Assembly: GCA_963971305.1 (NCBI GenBank) | Contig: OZ020305.1 | Span: forward strand, 11,875,001-11,939,000 | Direction: 5' to 3' | DNA length: 64,000 nt | Source: Arcuatula senhousia | Taxonomy: Eukaryota; Mollusca; Bivalvia; Mytilida; Mytilidae | Shown: positions 9,084 to 21,634 of the stretch, in pieces | Numbering within the stretch: the stretch's first letter is position 1 | Layout: each line of letters starts with the position of its first letter | Notes under the pieces: model-generated | Told to the model about the DNA's origin: nothing | The model's database searches: none | What the model saw: only the letters and a program-made list of their open reading frames with translations | Made by a program: the position numbers and the translations under genes

Positions 9084-12000
9084 ACCTAACACAAGTGATT
9101 TTCCTTTTCGTTTTTCGTTTTTCGTTTTTCAAATTTTTTTTTTCAAATTTTTTTTTTTTCGAATTTTTTTTTTCGATTTTGAATAAGAAAATGACCCATT
9201 TTCCTTTTCGATTTTGAATAGGAAAATGACTCATTTTCTTTTTCGTTTTTCATTTTCCTTTTCGATTTTGAATAGGAAAATGACCAATTTTCCTTTTCGT
9301 TATTCATTTTCCTTTTCAATTTTTTTTTTCAAAATTTTTTTTTTTCGATTTTTTTTTTTTCGATTTTGAATAGGAAAATGACCCATTTTCCTTTTCGTTT
9401 TTCATTTTCCTTTTCGATTTTGAATAGGAAAATGACTCATTTTCCTTTTCGTTATAAATTTTCCTTTTCGTTATAAATTTTCCTTTTCGTTTTTCATTTT
9501 CCTTTTCGATTTTGAATAGGAAAATGACCCATTTTCCTTTTCGTTATTCATTTTCCTTTTCAAATTTTTTTTTTCAGATTTTTTTTTTCGAATTTTTTTT
9601 TTCGATTTTGAATAAGAAAATGACCCATTTTCCTTTTCGATTTTGAATAGGAAAATGACTCATTTTCCTTTTCGTTATTCATTTTCCTTTTCGTTTTTCA
9701 TTTTCCTTTTCGATTTTGAATAGGAAAATGACCCATTTTCCTTTTCGTTATTCATTTTCCTTTTCAAATTTTTTTTTTTCGATTTTTTTTTTCGATTTTG
9801 AATAGGAAAATGACCCATTTTCCTTTTCGTTTTTTCATTTTCCTTTTCGATTTTGAATAGGAAAATGACTCATTTTCTTTGCGTTATTCATTTTCCTTTT
9901 CAATTTTTTTTTTCGATTTTTTTGTTTTGTCGATTTTGAATAGGAAAATGACCCATTTTCCTTTTCGTTTTTTCATTTTCCTTTTCGATTTTGAATAGGA
10001 AAATGACTCATTTTCCTTTTCGTTATTCATTTTCCTTTTCGTTTTTCATTTTCCTTTTCGATTTTGAATAGGAAAATGACCCATTTTCCTTTTCGTTTTT
10101 TCATTTTCCTTTTCGATTTTGAATGGGAAAATGACCCATTTTCCTTTTCGTTATTCATTTTCCTTTTCAATTTTTTTTTTTTCAAAAATTTTTTTTTTCG
10201 AATTTTTTTTTCGATTTTGAATAAGAAAATGACCCATTTTCCTTTTCGTTTTTTCATTTTCCTTTTCGATTTTGAATAGGAAAATGACTCATTTTCCTTT
10301 TTGTTATTCATTTTCCTTTTCGTTTTTCATTTTCCTTTTCGATTTTGAATAGGAAAATGACCCATTTTCCTTTTCGTTATTCATTTTCCTTTTCAAATTT
10401 TCTTTTTCAAAATTTTTTTTTTTCGATTTTTTTTTTCGATTTTGAATAGGAAAATGACCCATTTTCCTTTTCGTTTTTTCATTTTCCTTTTCGTTTTTCA
10501 TTTTCCTTTTCGATTTTGAATAGGAAAATGACCCATTTTCCTTTTCGTTATTCATTTTCCTTTTCAATTTTTTCTTTTTCAAAATTTTTTTTTTTCGATT
10601 TTTTTTTTCGATTTTGAATAGGAAAATGACCCATTTTCCTTTTCGTTATTCATTTTCCTTTTCAAATTTTTTTTTTTCGATTTTTTTTTTCGATTTTGAA
10701 TAGGAAAATGACCCATTTTCCTTTTCGTTTTTTCATTTTCCTTTTCGATTTTGAATAGGAAAATGACTCATTTTCTTTGCGTTATTCATTTTCCTTTTCA
10801 ATTTTTTTTTTCGATTTTTTTGTTTTGTCGATTTTGAATAGGAAAATGACCCATTTTCCTTTTCGTTTTTTCATTTTCCTTTTCGATTTTGAATAGGAAA
10901 ATGACTCATTTTCCTTTTCGTTATTCATTTTCCTTTTCGTTTTTCATTTTCCTTTTCGATTTTGAATAGGAAAATGACCCATTTTCCTTTTCGTTTTTTC
11001 ATTTTCCTTTTCGATTTTGAATGGGAAAATGACCCATTTTCCTTTTCGTTATTCATTTTCCTTTTCAATTTTTTTTTTTTCAAAAATTTTTTTTTTCGAA
11101 TTTTTTTTTTCGATTTTGAATAAGAAAATGACCCATTTTCCTTTTCGTTTTTTCATTTTCCTTTTCGATTTTGAATAGGAAAATGACTCATTTTCCTTTT
11201 TGTTATTCATTTTCCTTTTCGTTTTTCATTTTCCTTTTCGATTTTGAATAGGAAAATGACCCATTTTCCTTTTCGTTATTCATTTTCCTTTTCAAATTTT
11301 CTTTTTCAAAATTTTTTTTTTTCGATTTTTTTTTTTCGATTTTGAATAGGAAAATGACCCATTTTCCTTTTCGTTTTTTCATTTTCCTTTTCGTTTTTCA
11401 TTTTCCTTTTCGATTTTGAATAGGAAAATGACCCATTTTCCTTTTCGTTATTCATTTTCCTTTTCAATTTTTTCTTTTTCAAAATTTTTTTTTTTCGATT
11501 TTTTTTTTCGATTTTGAATAGGAAAATGACCCATTTTCCTTTTCGTTATTCATTTTCCGTTTCGTTATTCATTTTCCTTTTCGTTTTTCATTTTCATTTT
11601 CGATTTTGAATAGGAAAATGACCCATTTTCCTTTTCGTTATTCATTTTCCTTTTCAAATTTTTTTTTTCAAATTTTTTTTTTCGATTTTTTTTTTCGATT
11701 TTGAATAAGAAAATGACCCATTTTCCTTTTCGTTATTCATTTTCCTTTTCAATTTTTTTTTTCAAAATGTTTTTTTTTTCGATTTTTTTTTTTCGATTTT
11801 GAATAGGAAAATGACCCATTTTCCTTTTCGTTTTTCATTTTCCCTTTCGATTTTGAATAGGAAAATGACTCATTTTCCTTTTCGTTATTCATTTTCCTTT
11901 TCGTTTTTCATTTTCCTTTTCGATTTTGAATAGGAAAATGACCCATTTTCCTTTTCGTTATTCATTTTCCTTTTCAAAATTTTTTTTTTTCAAAATTTTT

Positions 12001-13190
12001 TTTTTCGAATTTTTTTTTTCGATTTTGAATAGGAAAATGACCCATTTTCCTTTTCGTTTTTTATTTTCCTTTTCGATTTTGAATAGGAAAATGGCTCATT
12101 TTCCTTTTCGTTATTCATTTTCCTTTTCGTTTTTCATTTTTCTTTTCGATTTTGAATAGGAAAATGGCCCATTTTCCTTTTCGTTATTCATTTTCTTTTT
12201 TTGTTTTTCATTTTCCTTTTCGATTTTGAATAGGAAAATGACCAATTATCCTTTTCGTTATTCATTTTCCTTTTCAATTTTTTTTTTTCAAAAATTTTTT
12301 TTTTCGATTTTTTTTTCGATTTTGAATAGGAAAATGACCCATTTTCCTTTTCGTTTTTCATTTTCCTTTTCGATTTTGAATAGGAAAAAGACTCATTTAC
12401 TCTTCCGGAGCACCTGAGTTCACTCTTGTTTCGACTGGAGTTCGCGTTGTTGATTGATATTCAGTTGTTTTGTGTTTCCATGTTTTACATGTTGTCTGTT
12501 TTTGTCCCGTTCTTGTTGGTGTTAACTGGTTTTGTCTCTGCCCTTTCGGACTTTTGATATTCGGATACCCCATTGGTACCTCTGCTTCTTTCCTTTTCGT
12601 TATTCATTTTCCTTTTCGTTATTCATTTTCCTTTTCGTTTTTCATTTTCCTTTTCGATTTTGAATAGGAAAATGACCCATTTTCCTTTTCGTTATTCATT
12701 TTCCTTTTCAAATTTTTTTTTCAAAACTTTTTTTTTCGAACTTTTTTTTTCGATTTTGAATAGGAAAATGACCAATTTTCCTTTTCGTTTTTCATTTTCC
12801 TTTTCGATTTTGAATAGGAAAATGACTCATTTTCCTTTTCGTTATTCATTTTCCTTTTCGTTTTTCATTTTTCATTTTTCTTTTCGATTTTGAATAGGAA
12901 AATGGCCCATTTTCCTTTTTGTTATTAATTTTCCTTTTCGTTTTTCATTTTCCTTTTCGATTTTGAATAGGAAAATGGCCCATTTTCCTTTTCGTTATTC
13001 ATTTTCCTTTTCAGATTTTTTTTAATTTTTTTTTTTAGATTTTGAATAGGACAATGACCCATTTTCCCTTTCATTTTTGATTTTCCTTTTCGATTTTGAA
13101 TAGAAAAATGACTCATTTTCCTTTTCGTTATAAGTTTTTCTTTTCCTTTTCGTTATTCATTTTCCTTTTCAATTTTTTTTTCATTTTTTT
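9084..13190. repeat. left arm: satellite-like array of the foldback element
   Basis: Built from a few modules: a palindrome TTTTCC-centred on ATGACCCAT or ATGACTCAT, GATTTTGAATAGGAAAATG, CGTTATTCATTTTCC, CGTTTTTCATTTTCC and poly-T/TTTCGA blocks. A higher-order duplication of about 898 bp is visible (9711-10608 and 10609-11506), tagged by the rare words TTTGCGTTATTC (about 9880 and 10778) and TTTTTTGTTTTGTCG. Interrupted at about 12390-12590 by another repeat. Open frames on both strands here (Phe/Ser-rich or Lys/Glu-rich) are repeat artefacts. Confidence 0.9.
12390..12590 (+). repeat. interspersed repeat inserted in the left arm
   Basis: Contains CTTCCGGAGCACCTGAGTTC, a Cys/Phe-codon-rich middle, CCCTTTCGGACTTTTGAT and CCCCATTGGTACCTCTGCTTC. 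Its reverse complement is present at about 37868-38065, and a diverged one at 37340-37500. I recognise the CTTCCGGAGCACCTGAG...CCATTGGT pattern as common in mussel DNA (memory, not a search). Confidence 0.7.
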
Positions 13191-14840
13191 TTGGTCAGTC
13201 ACACTTTGTTTTGTAAAAATTTTGTCTGCTTATATTATTCGAAGGTTTTCTATATTTGGTATGCAGCTGTACGCGTGTGTCTCATTTGCATGGTGGGATG
13301 CATTTTCAGGTCAGATGCTGATAAAAATTTCCTTTACGTTTCGTTGTTCTCGTATAGTACTCTTGTCTCAGGTTCTCTCTTGGTGAATTGAACTTTTATC
13401 GATTTGATTTTTAAAGTGTGTTATTTTTGTGCTTTGTGCAAGATAAACAATAGGGGGAAGGTTGGGCTCAAAAACTAATTTAACCCCGCCACATCTTATA
13501 TGTGCCTGTCCTAAGCCAGGAATCCTTGTCAAAGCTTTTGTTTGTCCTTGTCTACTGTCTGTATTTTTTTTATGTCCAGAAATGGGTCTTTCTTTGATAT
13601 TCTAGGGATTTGTTTGAATATTATGTATTGTATTTTTAGTCTTGGGCCAATACAAGACAGCGAGCAGTGACCTATGGTCATGTTGAAGACTGCTGGCTGT
13701 TTTCCATTGTGATTTTTTTTAAATTGCCGTTTCTTTAATGTTGGTTCTGTCGTGTACACTTATTCCACTCTTTATCGTCTATTAGAAGTTATAAGGATAA
13801 AAAGTTGAAAATGTTTCGTAACATATTCCTCTACGAACATTACTCATAGGCTCTCGGTACTTAGTAGAGGTCTCATATGATAGATTTTAAGTCTGTAGCT
13901 TACTAGTGTTTACTTCCTTTTTAGCTAGCCGACTTAGAATTTTGTAGGGTCAAAAATTGAAAAAAAATTCTTAACAGATTTCTTAGATTCTATTTTATAT
14001 TTTGTATGGACCTTTTGTTAGGGGTCTTATATAGTGTGATGCATTTTCGTGTATGTCACTAATCTACTTCCTGTTGAGCGAGTTGCTTTAGAACTTCTTG
14101 CATTCAGTTAAGACCAAGGAATTCTGGTCTTGTATATACATGTAATAAAATTTACGGCTAAGAAAATCACTGTGTAAAGAAATGTGTTTTTGTTTGCCTT
14201 CTTGACTTTAACACGATCCGGTGCCTACTTTTTGTTATTTTAACCACAATTTATTCTATTCCAAAGAATAATGAAGTCTTACTTTTAAAGTCTGAATCAT
14301 GCTGAAAAATAGACGTGTCATCTACTTCCTGTTTACCTATTTAGTTTGGCGATTCATTACCTTACATTATTAATTAAAACAAAATACATGGTGGAACAGC
14401 ACAATATATTTCCTTCCGAACGCTGATAGAAGCAGAGATGACATTGGTTGTTTAAAAAGATATTGCATATGCTTTTAGCTTATGCTAAATTAATTCAGCT
14501 TATGCTAAAATGAATAAAGCTAAAATTAATAATTTTGACCCTATTACCGCGCAATAATATGGCAAATCAGTCCGGACAACCCGGCCAATCCGACTTTAAA
14601 CATTTGGATGGTTCCATGCTCAATAAATTGTTAAATCACCAGTTTTCATCATATAACATTAGCCGATGTACAAGTTAAGTTCTTAAATTTTGTAGAAATG
14701 CAGATCCTTAATAGCTATAAATGGCTATATAAGAAGTATCATGTCTTTAGAGAATGCTGAATAAAAAAATCTGTTCCAGTGAACAAGCCGAAAATGATTT
14801 ATCTAAATGCATGTCAAAATTTGATGCACAAATTCATGTG
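13191..14840. other. foldback interior, first part: non-coding repeat relics
   Basis: 13470-13800 contains words shared with other non-coding stretches (TTTAACCCCGCCACAT, GTGCCTGTCCTAAGCCAGGA, GTGTACACTTATTCCAC; the last recurs in reverse near 34600 and, diverged, near 18175). 13850-14130 repeats a pattern of CTACTTCCTGTT plus a preceding cell of about 180 bp. No ORF I can defend. Confidence 0.5.
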
Positions 14841-15370
14841 AACTGTCAGAAAACCTTGTAAAAGCTTACTACAAACGGCACTTAAACCGCTAGGACCCGT
14901 ACTATCAACGTTGTAAAAACTGTACAGACATGTTAAGGACGCAGTACAAACATCCTTGTGGTCGTGCTGCAAACGAAAATACCTTTATATGAAATTGAAG
15001 TAGTGCAAAATTTAAGATCGTTATGAAAACGTAGCATAAACGGCACAAATATCATACCGTCCAGGTCCAGGTCCCTGCAGTTTGTAACACGTTCCTTTTA
15101 CGCATCAAGTTCTCAGTACGTTCTTAGTAAGTCTTTACTACGTTTTGACTCCTCCACGTCCTCACTATGTTTGTTTTGAACATGTTCAAAATTATTCCAC
15201 GTCCTTCGTGTTCTTACTATGCCCAATTAAGTCAATAATACGTCCATTCAAATTCGCACTAAGACCATACACGTATATAGCACGTCTTTACTACGGTCAA
15301 CAAGTTCCTACCACGATTTAAGACCTTTTTAGGACTTAGTAAGAACGTACTGCGAACTATATCCTAATGA
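14840..15370. repeat. imperfect inverted region of ACGTCCTTACTACG-type words
   Basis: The left half has words such as TTAAGGACGCAGTAC and AAAACGTAGCAT. The right half (after about 15065) has their complements repeated many times (TACGTTCTTAGTAAG, CTTTACTACG, CCACGTCCT). This gives a loose foldback centred near CCAGGTCCAGGTCCCTGCAG. Non-coding. Confidence 0.4.
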
Positions 15371-15836
15371 TTATTTTTACTACAAGAACTATAGTTTTTA
15401 ATATTAACCAATTTCTTTTAAAAAAAAGATAAAATTACATAGGTTGCGATGCCGCTGAACAAATCGTGCATACATGAACTGGTAAAATACTTCATACAAA
15501 AAGGAGCAAGAGCAACACAGTCAAGAGCATGCCTCAAAGAATAGAAGAGATTCACACCGGGGCTTCTTTCTCTTGTGTCATCAAGTCAAAGCCATGAGTG
15601 ACTCTAGAAAGGCCAAAACATTTTAAAACAAAATATTTGGTATTGAATACGTGTTCAGTAATGTGCAAGAATGTAAGCACATTATAATAATGTATGTTGT
15701 TAGTGCCAAATAATATTTATCTATTATTTACATTTTTTTATTGTTGATTTTATTATTTATGTATTGTGCGTCCCTATTCCTATGGGAATGAATGAACTGC
15801 TTCTATCCTTTCGATAGATCCTCTTATGCAAATATA

Positions 15837-16600
15837 CAAGAGGCTCCCAGGAGCCGGAATCGCTCACCTGACTAAAATGCCTTTTTTGACATTTAAAGGG
15901 CCATAACTTTAACTTTGTCTTCTGACAACATCAATTAACTTAATGCATCAAAGTGTTGAGTTTAATTAGCTGAACATTATAGCAATGAAAACCTGTTTGT
16001 TATTTTCTACAGTTTGCCTGAATTATAAGCTCTTAAATCTTTATATTGACATTTAAGGAACCATAACTCCTACAACGGGGGGGTCATTTAAAAATTCCCT
16101 TACATTTAGTTTTTGTAGGGCTTGACTTACTAAGCAATATTGTAATTAAAAGCTTTTCTGTAGTTTTAATGGTTTTAGACACTCTAAATGAAATAACTCC
16201 TTAAATACGGGTCCTACAACTTTGACCCTCTAACAGATTTTGTAGATCTTGAACATGAAATTTAAATTTCTGAAATATCTTTAATAGTCTAAGAGATATT
16301 GAGCTTGATAATTACAAAACTTGCAAAAAATCAAGAAAAAGGGCAACAACTCCTACATTTGTGGTTAGATCTCCTTCAAATTTATCTGGCAGGTAGATCT
16401 TGAGGTGCTTAACACTTTTGCTTCTCGTCAGAATTTTGATATCTGTCAACGTTTTTGAGTTATTTGAAACAAACTGCATTTTACCCCCATGTTCTTTTTT
16501 TAGCCATGGCAACCATTTTTTTTCACAAATAAAAAATCCAAACGATGGTTTTGTAGAACTCATGCCAAGGAACAACAATACTTAGTTTGGTTGCAATTAA
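15837..16600 (+). repeat. interspersed repeat starting with AGAGGCTCCCAGGAGCC
   Basis: Starts with a short palindrome (AGGCTCC/GGAGCCT-like) followed by GAATCGCTCACCTG, then internally repetitive text (GGGCCATAACTT, AACTCCTACA, TGTAGATCTTGA). The same head occurs at about 25270, 39068, 39940 and 52216. The short frames at 16312-16585 lie inside this non-coding repeat. Confidence 0.65.
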
Positions 16601-16967
16601 ACTTATGGTGTTAGTGGGAGTTTAATACAATGAATAAGGTTCGCAAAATGGTCAATTTTGACATTCTAAGGGGAATTCATGTAAATCCTAAAAGGAACTA
16701 ACTTACAACTTCTTACCGGTTATATATTTTGTAGATTTTTATGTGCCAAACAATATGCAATTCAAATTTTGCAAATATACTTTATAGTTTCCAAGATATT
16801 GAGCTAAATAAGTGCAAAATTTGTAAAAAAAAATGCAGAAAAATGGCAATAACTCCTACATGGGTCATTAGATCTTCTTCAAACTTTCAGGGCATGTTGA
16901 TCTTGAGGTGCTTAACACTTTTACTTTCAGCTAGTTGTTCTATGCTCTTCATTATCATATAGTGTGA

Positions 16968-17003
16968 GTCTTGAATAGACGAAACGCGAGTCAGACATAG
17001 CAA
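16968..17003 (+). ncRNA. degenerate hammerhead-ribozyme-like motif
   Basis: GTGTGAGTCTTGAATAGAC followed by GAAACGCGAGTC. It keeps the stem II hairpin (GTCT/AGAC) and the GAAAC of the hammerhead core, but the CUGAUGAG box reads AGTGTGAG, so cleavage activity is unlikely. A related copy is at 20383-20420. Hammerhead motifs are known in bivalve retroelements (Penelope-like and small retrozyme families). Confidence 0.4.
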
Positions 17004-17129
17004 CATTTATTTGTCTGGAACTTTGTTGTAATTTATATTTCAGCCGAAAATTTGATATCTTTCACCTTTTTTGAGTTATTTGCAAAAAACTGCATTTTAC
17101 CCTATGTCAAAGTCAATGTACAAACTAAT

Positions 17130-18080
17130 ACCTTTATTTTACAAAGATTCACTTAACAAATATGCAATACTCAAATAAATATTTTATTTTACAAATGATA
17201 CAATGGTTAAAGCATATCAATATCAATTACATCGAGCATGCCGAAAACGTCAGGAAATATATACCATACAAAGTTTGTATTTCAAACCAATCACTTGCTA
17301 GATAATTCATTTTATTTGTCCCTCGCCGTAATGCGACAAAGGAACCTAGTAATGGTCTTTTGCCCGTCCGTTTGTGCGTCCGTCAAACTTTTGTTGACAC
17401 AATCCCCAGCTGAGACCGCAAAAACGATTTTGATGAAATTTTGAAGGGTTGTTTTCATGATATGCAATACCGGAAGGTCATTTTTATTGAAAAAAATCTA
17501 AAGGAGTTTTTTTTTTTCTTACTTTATCACCTTTATTCATTTTAGGTAATAGAATACCTTTTGTAGACACAACTCCCTCGAGATGGCTTAACCGAAATTT
17601 CCAAACGATGGTAACGTTATAAACAAGTAACATCAGTATTTGAGTTGTGGACCTTAACAAAGAGCGTTGCAGACATACAGACGGACAAGGTTACACATCT
17701 AGTGGCGAAATTTCATTGAGCTCCACCCCCTACATGTAGTATCCGGAATAACGGGATCATAATCAAGAGCACAATCAAAGTCATTCATGCTTAAAATAAA
17801 GTTCACAGTGACCTCATTTTTAAGAGGTGGTGTAGCGCTACCAGATCCACATTTTTGTAGGTATAGTATTCTAGATATGAACCTTAACCAAGAACTTAAC
17901 CAAAGTCATTCATACTTAAAATAAATGTCACGGCGAACTAATTTCTAGCGGGTTGTGTAGCGCTACCTAACACATATCTATAGCGGTGAAATTGAAATTT
18001 CACTGACCCCAAAGACGGACGGACAATTAGAAGAAAATCTAATCAATTCCCTCTGATAAGACGTCGTGAGGGTTGGGGGG
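17130..18080. repeat. non-coding interspersed repeat with CCGTCCGT...GAAATTTTGAAGG pattern
   Basis: Contains GCCCGTCCGTTTGTGCGTCCGTCAAACTTTTGT and a following GATGAAATTTTGAAGGG, like the window end (63876-64000). A duplicated cell at about 17765-17850 and 17895-17970 reads CAAAGTCATTCATNCTTAAAATAAA plus GTGTAGCGCTACC. The 17238-17444 frame spans this repeat and is not credible. Confidence 0.5.
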
Positions 18081-19110
18081 ATGAAATCCAAAAATAAAAA
18101 TTGTTCTGTATAATTTTACCGCTGGCGTTTTTTTCATTGTGTGTGATTTTTTTCTAAATTACCGCTTGTTATGTGACACTTATTCCACTTTTCATTATTT
18201 TCTATTGTACAGTAAAAACTCAACCATATTTAACTTCTTATATTAACATTCGGATAGTATATGTTTGAAGGCTTTCATATAAGATAACCTGATATGCTGT
18301 TGGATTTACAAATAATTACTTAGCTTTTTCATCTTTCGATTTTGTATCATAAATTAAGCCCCAGATTAAAGATCTTATAATACATGTATATGGACTGTTT
18401 TTTTTTTAAACTGTTGAATAAAGTATCTTTAGGCATCTACATGTACAATAAATCAAAAATACATTGCATGTAAAGTTACTTTCTGCCATTTCAAATGTGC
18501 TTGTTTCTGTTTTAACCATGCAAGGATTGGCTTGTACTGTTATTATTTAACCAAGGGGTGTATCATTTTGTTGTTTGGCTGCTTTTTAGACGGTATTTAC
18601 ATTGGCAATGCATGTACAATTCGTACTTTTTGAGTCTTTTAAAAATTGAAGTGAAACAAAAATGTTCGTGTTGCATGTGATTGAACCAGTTTCACATGAA
18701 ATTCATAAAACATAAACAAAAAGCACTTTCAATCATTAGAACTAGACAACAATATGTACATCTTGCGCATATTTTCAGTTAAGAAAGGCTACCATGAGTT
18801 ATAGAAATTTATAAATCTATCTTACCTTATCCATTCCGAAGCGGATGTTTACACGAGTTTTACTAAAAACCATCCCAAATTTTCTTGTCCCCTTCGTACC
18901 ATGCCGATTTAGTCGTAGACATTCTACCCCATGCTTCAGGACGAGTTTGAGTTCGATTTAGAGATAGTGTTGAAGTTCTAGTTTGATACTTAATTTAGCC
19001 CAGTTATATGAATGTTTTCAAAGATTACTTTAAACTTGTTTTAATTTAAACATATCTATTTATACTGGATTGGAAAACAAGCTTAATGCTTCTACAAATC
19101 CCTTTCAAGT
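18081..19110. other. A/T-rich interior spacer
   Basis: No gene or clear structure; a fragment at 18120-18210 resembles 13700-13780. Confidence 0.45.
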
Positions 19111-19114
19111 TTGC

Positions 19115-19383
19115 AGTTTGCAAGTGCAGCGGCCCCCATTGAGCCTACTCTTATCGAACTCTACAAAGGGGTATTTAACGTGCACAGGGTATTGCTCTCC
19201 CCATACACAGGACAACATTTTTCGTCCCTACCGAAGGACTAGCATCGTTTCTTGGAAACATCCTCGCAAATTGTATCAAGAGAGAGTCGGAAAATCGGTC
19301 CATGAAATGTTCACCCCAGACGAGGATCGAACCACGAACCTCGGTGTTAGTAGCCCGACGCATTACCAACTACACCGCCGGCT
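19115..19383 (-). repeat. tRNA-derived SINE
   Basis: Minus strand begins GCCGGCGGTGTAGTTGGTAATG (about 19383 down), with an A-box-like TGTAGTTGGTAATG. About 35 bp on is a B-box GGTTCGATCC (about 19330-19321), the arrangement of a RNA polymerase III internal promoter. The body continues through a hairpin-rich segment to ATAAGAGTAGGCTCAATGGG near 19140. A second copy in plus orientation is at 43876-44284. The plus-strand frame over it is a shadow. Possibly of the V-SINE type known in molluscs (not verified). Confidence 0.75.
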
Positions 19384-20380
19384 CTCTTGTTTTGATTGCC
19401 GCCTTGCAATATATCCGTTTACAAATAAATATGATTAAAAACCAATAAATAAGCACATTTACGTAATGTTGCAAAGACTTTATACAAGAAGCAAATATGT
19501 ACCAATGGGGCCAGCGAATATCGTTAATCCAAATTCCATGAAAATTTATCTAGGGGTTCAGCAGGAGTTGCAAATTAGAAATTGGAACCCCTTGTTTTCT
19601 TGTGGCTTAGTCCAATGTTTTTTTCGATGAAAAAAAGATCAATTCAAACATATTTTTAAAAGGTGGCGTTCATCTTCATGGCATAAAAATTGTGTTAAAG
19701 TTTCATTAAAATCCATTGATAAGCGATAGGCCTAGGTATCTAAGGTGAAAGGCCAAACGGACAGACACCTTATCACTATTACCCAATTTAGAAGCGGGGT
19801 ATTATAAAAATTTGGAATACATATATCCCGGGACTGGACCAACGCGGAGGAATCCCCGTCTTTTGTCTTTGAATATCTGAAAATAGTATATACCTCCACT
19901 GTTAAGAGAGGGGCTATATTGCAATCACCTTGTCCGTTTGTCTGTCCGTGAGTTGTACAGTTACCCCTTTTTTCAGCTCAGTCACGCATCGACTTCCTGT
20001 TTTCTTAGCGGACTTGACTTTTAAGGGTAAAAAATAGACATTTTTTGTAACAGATTTCATGGCTTCTGCTAAAAGAATTGTTTTCTAGTTCGGTACACAG
20101 TTGTATTATGCTGAGTTATAACGTGCCCCCCTTTTCCGGGTCAGTCAGGCATTTATTTCCTATTTTCTAAATGGTCAAGTAGGGGGTATATTAAGCACGA
20201 CTAAAGGCAGTCCATTTTTATTTTATTTAATTTGGTTTTTTTTTGAAAGTGGTGCGGGTGCAACGAAGCTGCAACGATGATTGATAGAGATAAATATGTG
20301 TATATTATGTCGCTTCTGTGAAAGGCAGGTGACAAAAGAGGCTGTAGTTTGATATTTTCAATTTTTGGTTATAGAGCGCC
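19384..20380. other. interior spacer with low-complexity non-coding repeats
   Basis: Diverged relics of CGACTTCCTGTTTTCT-type cells at 19985-20170. No gene seen. Confidence 0.4.
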
Positions 20381-20382
20381 GG

Positions 20383-20420
20383 CTCTGGTGAGTCTTGAAT
20401 AGACGAAACGGGAGGTAGGC
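20383..20420 (+). ncRNA. degenerate hammerhead-ribozyme-like motif, second copy
   Basis: CTGGTGAGTCTTGAATAGAC then GAAACGGGAGG. It differs from the CUGAUGAG core consensus by one transition (A to G) and keeps stem II and GAAAC. The 3' part diverges, so flanking stems I/III cannot be drawn with confidence. Confidence 0.45.
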
Positions 20421-21056
20421 GTGGCAAAATTTATTGTCGGGAGCTTTGTTGGATTTTCTTGAACACAGTTTGATAAAACGGGAATTAAAAGAACAAATAG
20501 ATAGAAAATGACCCAGTCACAATTAAAACAGCATGCTACTAGCATGTTCAAAATTGATCAACGCACTCTCGACATTCAACGACGTATGCTGACGTTCGCT
20601 AACGTGCCGATAGCGTGTTCATAAACATATTCAAATCTTATGCAAAGCACACCAACGTGTTTATAGCTATTGTGACACGTCGGCGAATGCTGACACTATG
20701 CGTTATAATGTGACAGGTATATAAAGTAAACAAAACAAAACCCTTTATCATATAACCAATATCTTTATTATATGTATTCATCTGAGAGATATTCACCATA
20801 TATTCATGCCCCTCATCGGACAAGAGCGGGGTTTTATGTTTTACACTTGTCCATCTGTCCGTTCTTTCATTGGTCCTGTCTTTATTCTTTAAGCAACTAT
20901 ACTTTATTTGTATATAACTTTATCCTATGTATACCTCCTGTTATACTTTATTTTACCCAAGGCATTATTTTTGGAGCGGGCGTAGCACTAGTGAGCAATA
21001 ACTCACAGATTTTCTTATTTCCTACCAAGACAACAATCAAACAGTCATGACAGTTT
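20421..21056. other. interior spacer
   Basis: 20540-20700 has recurrent CTGACGTT/CTAACGTG-like words; otherwise no structure. Confidence 0.4.
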
Positions 21057-21100
21057 GGGAGCGACCATTTGATTTTAGGGTGCATGCAACAGTGTTGCAA
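21057..21100. repeat. one end of a GGGAGCGACCATTTGATT-type MITE
   Basis: Matches the inverted-repeat ends of the element at 35129-35414 for about 20 bp (GGGAGCGACCATTTGATTTT). The second end is not found nearby, so this is a relic. Confidence 0.5.
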
Positions 21101-21129
21101 ATTTAAATGATAAAACGTGTGCTAAAAAA

Positions 21130-21345
21130 ATATCTAACTCGTTTTGTAACTCGAACTCTAACTCGAACCCATGTCGTAACTGGATTATTGTCATGAATAT
21201 CACTGTTTCGAGTTAGCTGAAAATTTTAACTCGAACTCGAAAAATAACTCGAACTCTAACTTTAACTCTAACTCTATTTCGTAACTCGATTCGTAACTCG
21301 AACTTTAACTCGAACTCTAACTCTGACTGGAACTCGATCATTACC
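21130..21345. repeat. imperfect hexamer/dodecamer tandem repeat AACTCGAACTCT
   Basis: Two runs of AACTCG and AACTCT words separated by about 60 bp of unrelated sequence. Simple-sequence expansion; no coding meaning. Confidence 0.85.
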
Positions 21346-21438
21346 TACATCCAATGATAATACACATGAGGGTAATTGTGGACACGTTTTTTAAATGTGC
21401 TATACTTGATAAGCCATTCTTCCGTAAATGACTCTTTT

Positions 21439-21490
21439 CAGTGTGAGATGACCAGGTTGAGATGCGAGCACGTGAAGCGATCTCACACTG
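21439..21490. other. inverted repeat CAGTGTGAGAT/ATCTCACACTG
   Basis: Perfect 11-bp stem with a 30-base spacer that itself contains a palindromic GCACGTG. Close to the larger palindrome at 21635-21800. Confidence 0.75.
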
Positions 21491-21634
21491 GTCAATTAAC
21501 CAATAATAACCACCGGTACTGATATTGATCGATGATGTTGACCAATGAAATGCAATGTTATTTAAAACTTTCGGTTTTTAGAATGAAGCCACCTAAGGTT
21601 TTAGAATATAAAATATTTATTTTTACGGAAGAAA

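Noticed and set aside
10027..13116. Several 60-106-codon frames rich in Phe/Ser or Lys/Glu/Asn in the left arm, and similar ones at 26010-29580 and 54537-56132
   Set aside because: They translate the satellite modules; both strands are open at once and the peptides repeat the same few words. No evidence of a protein.
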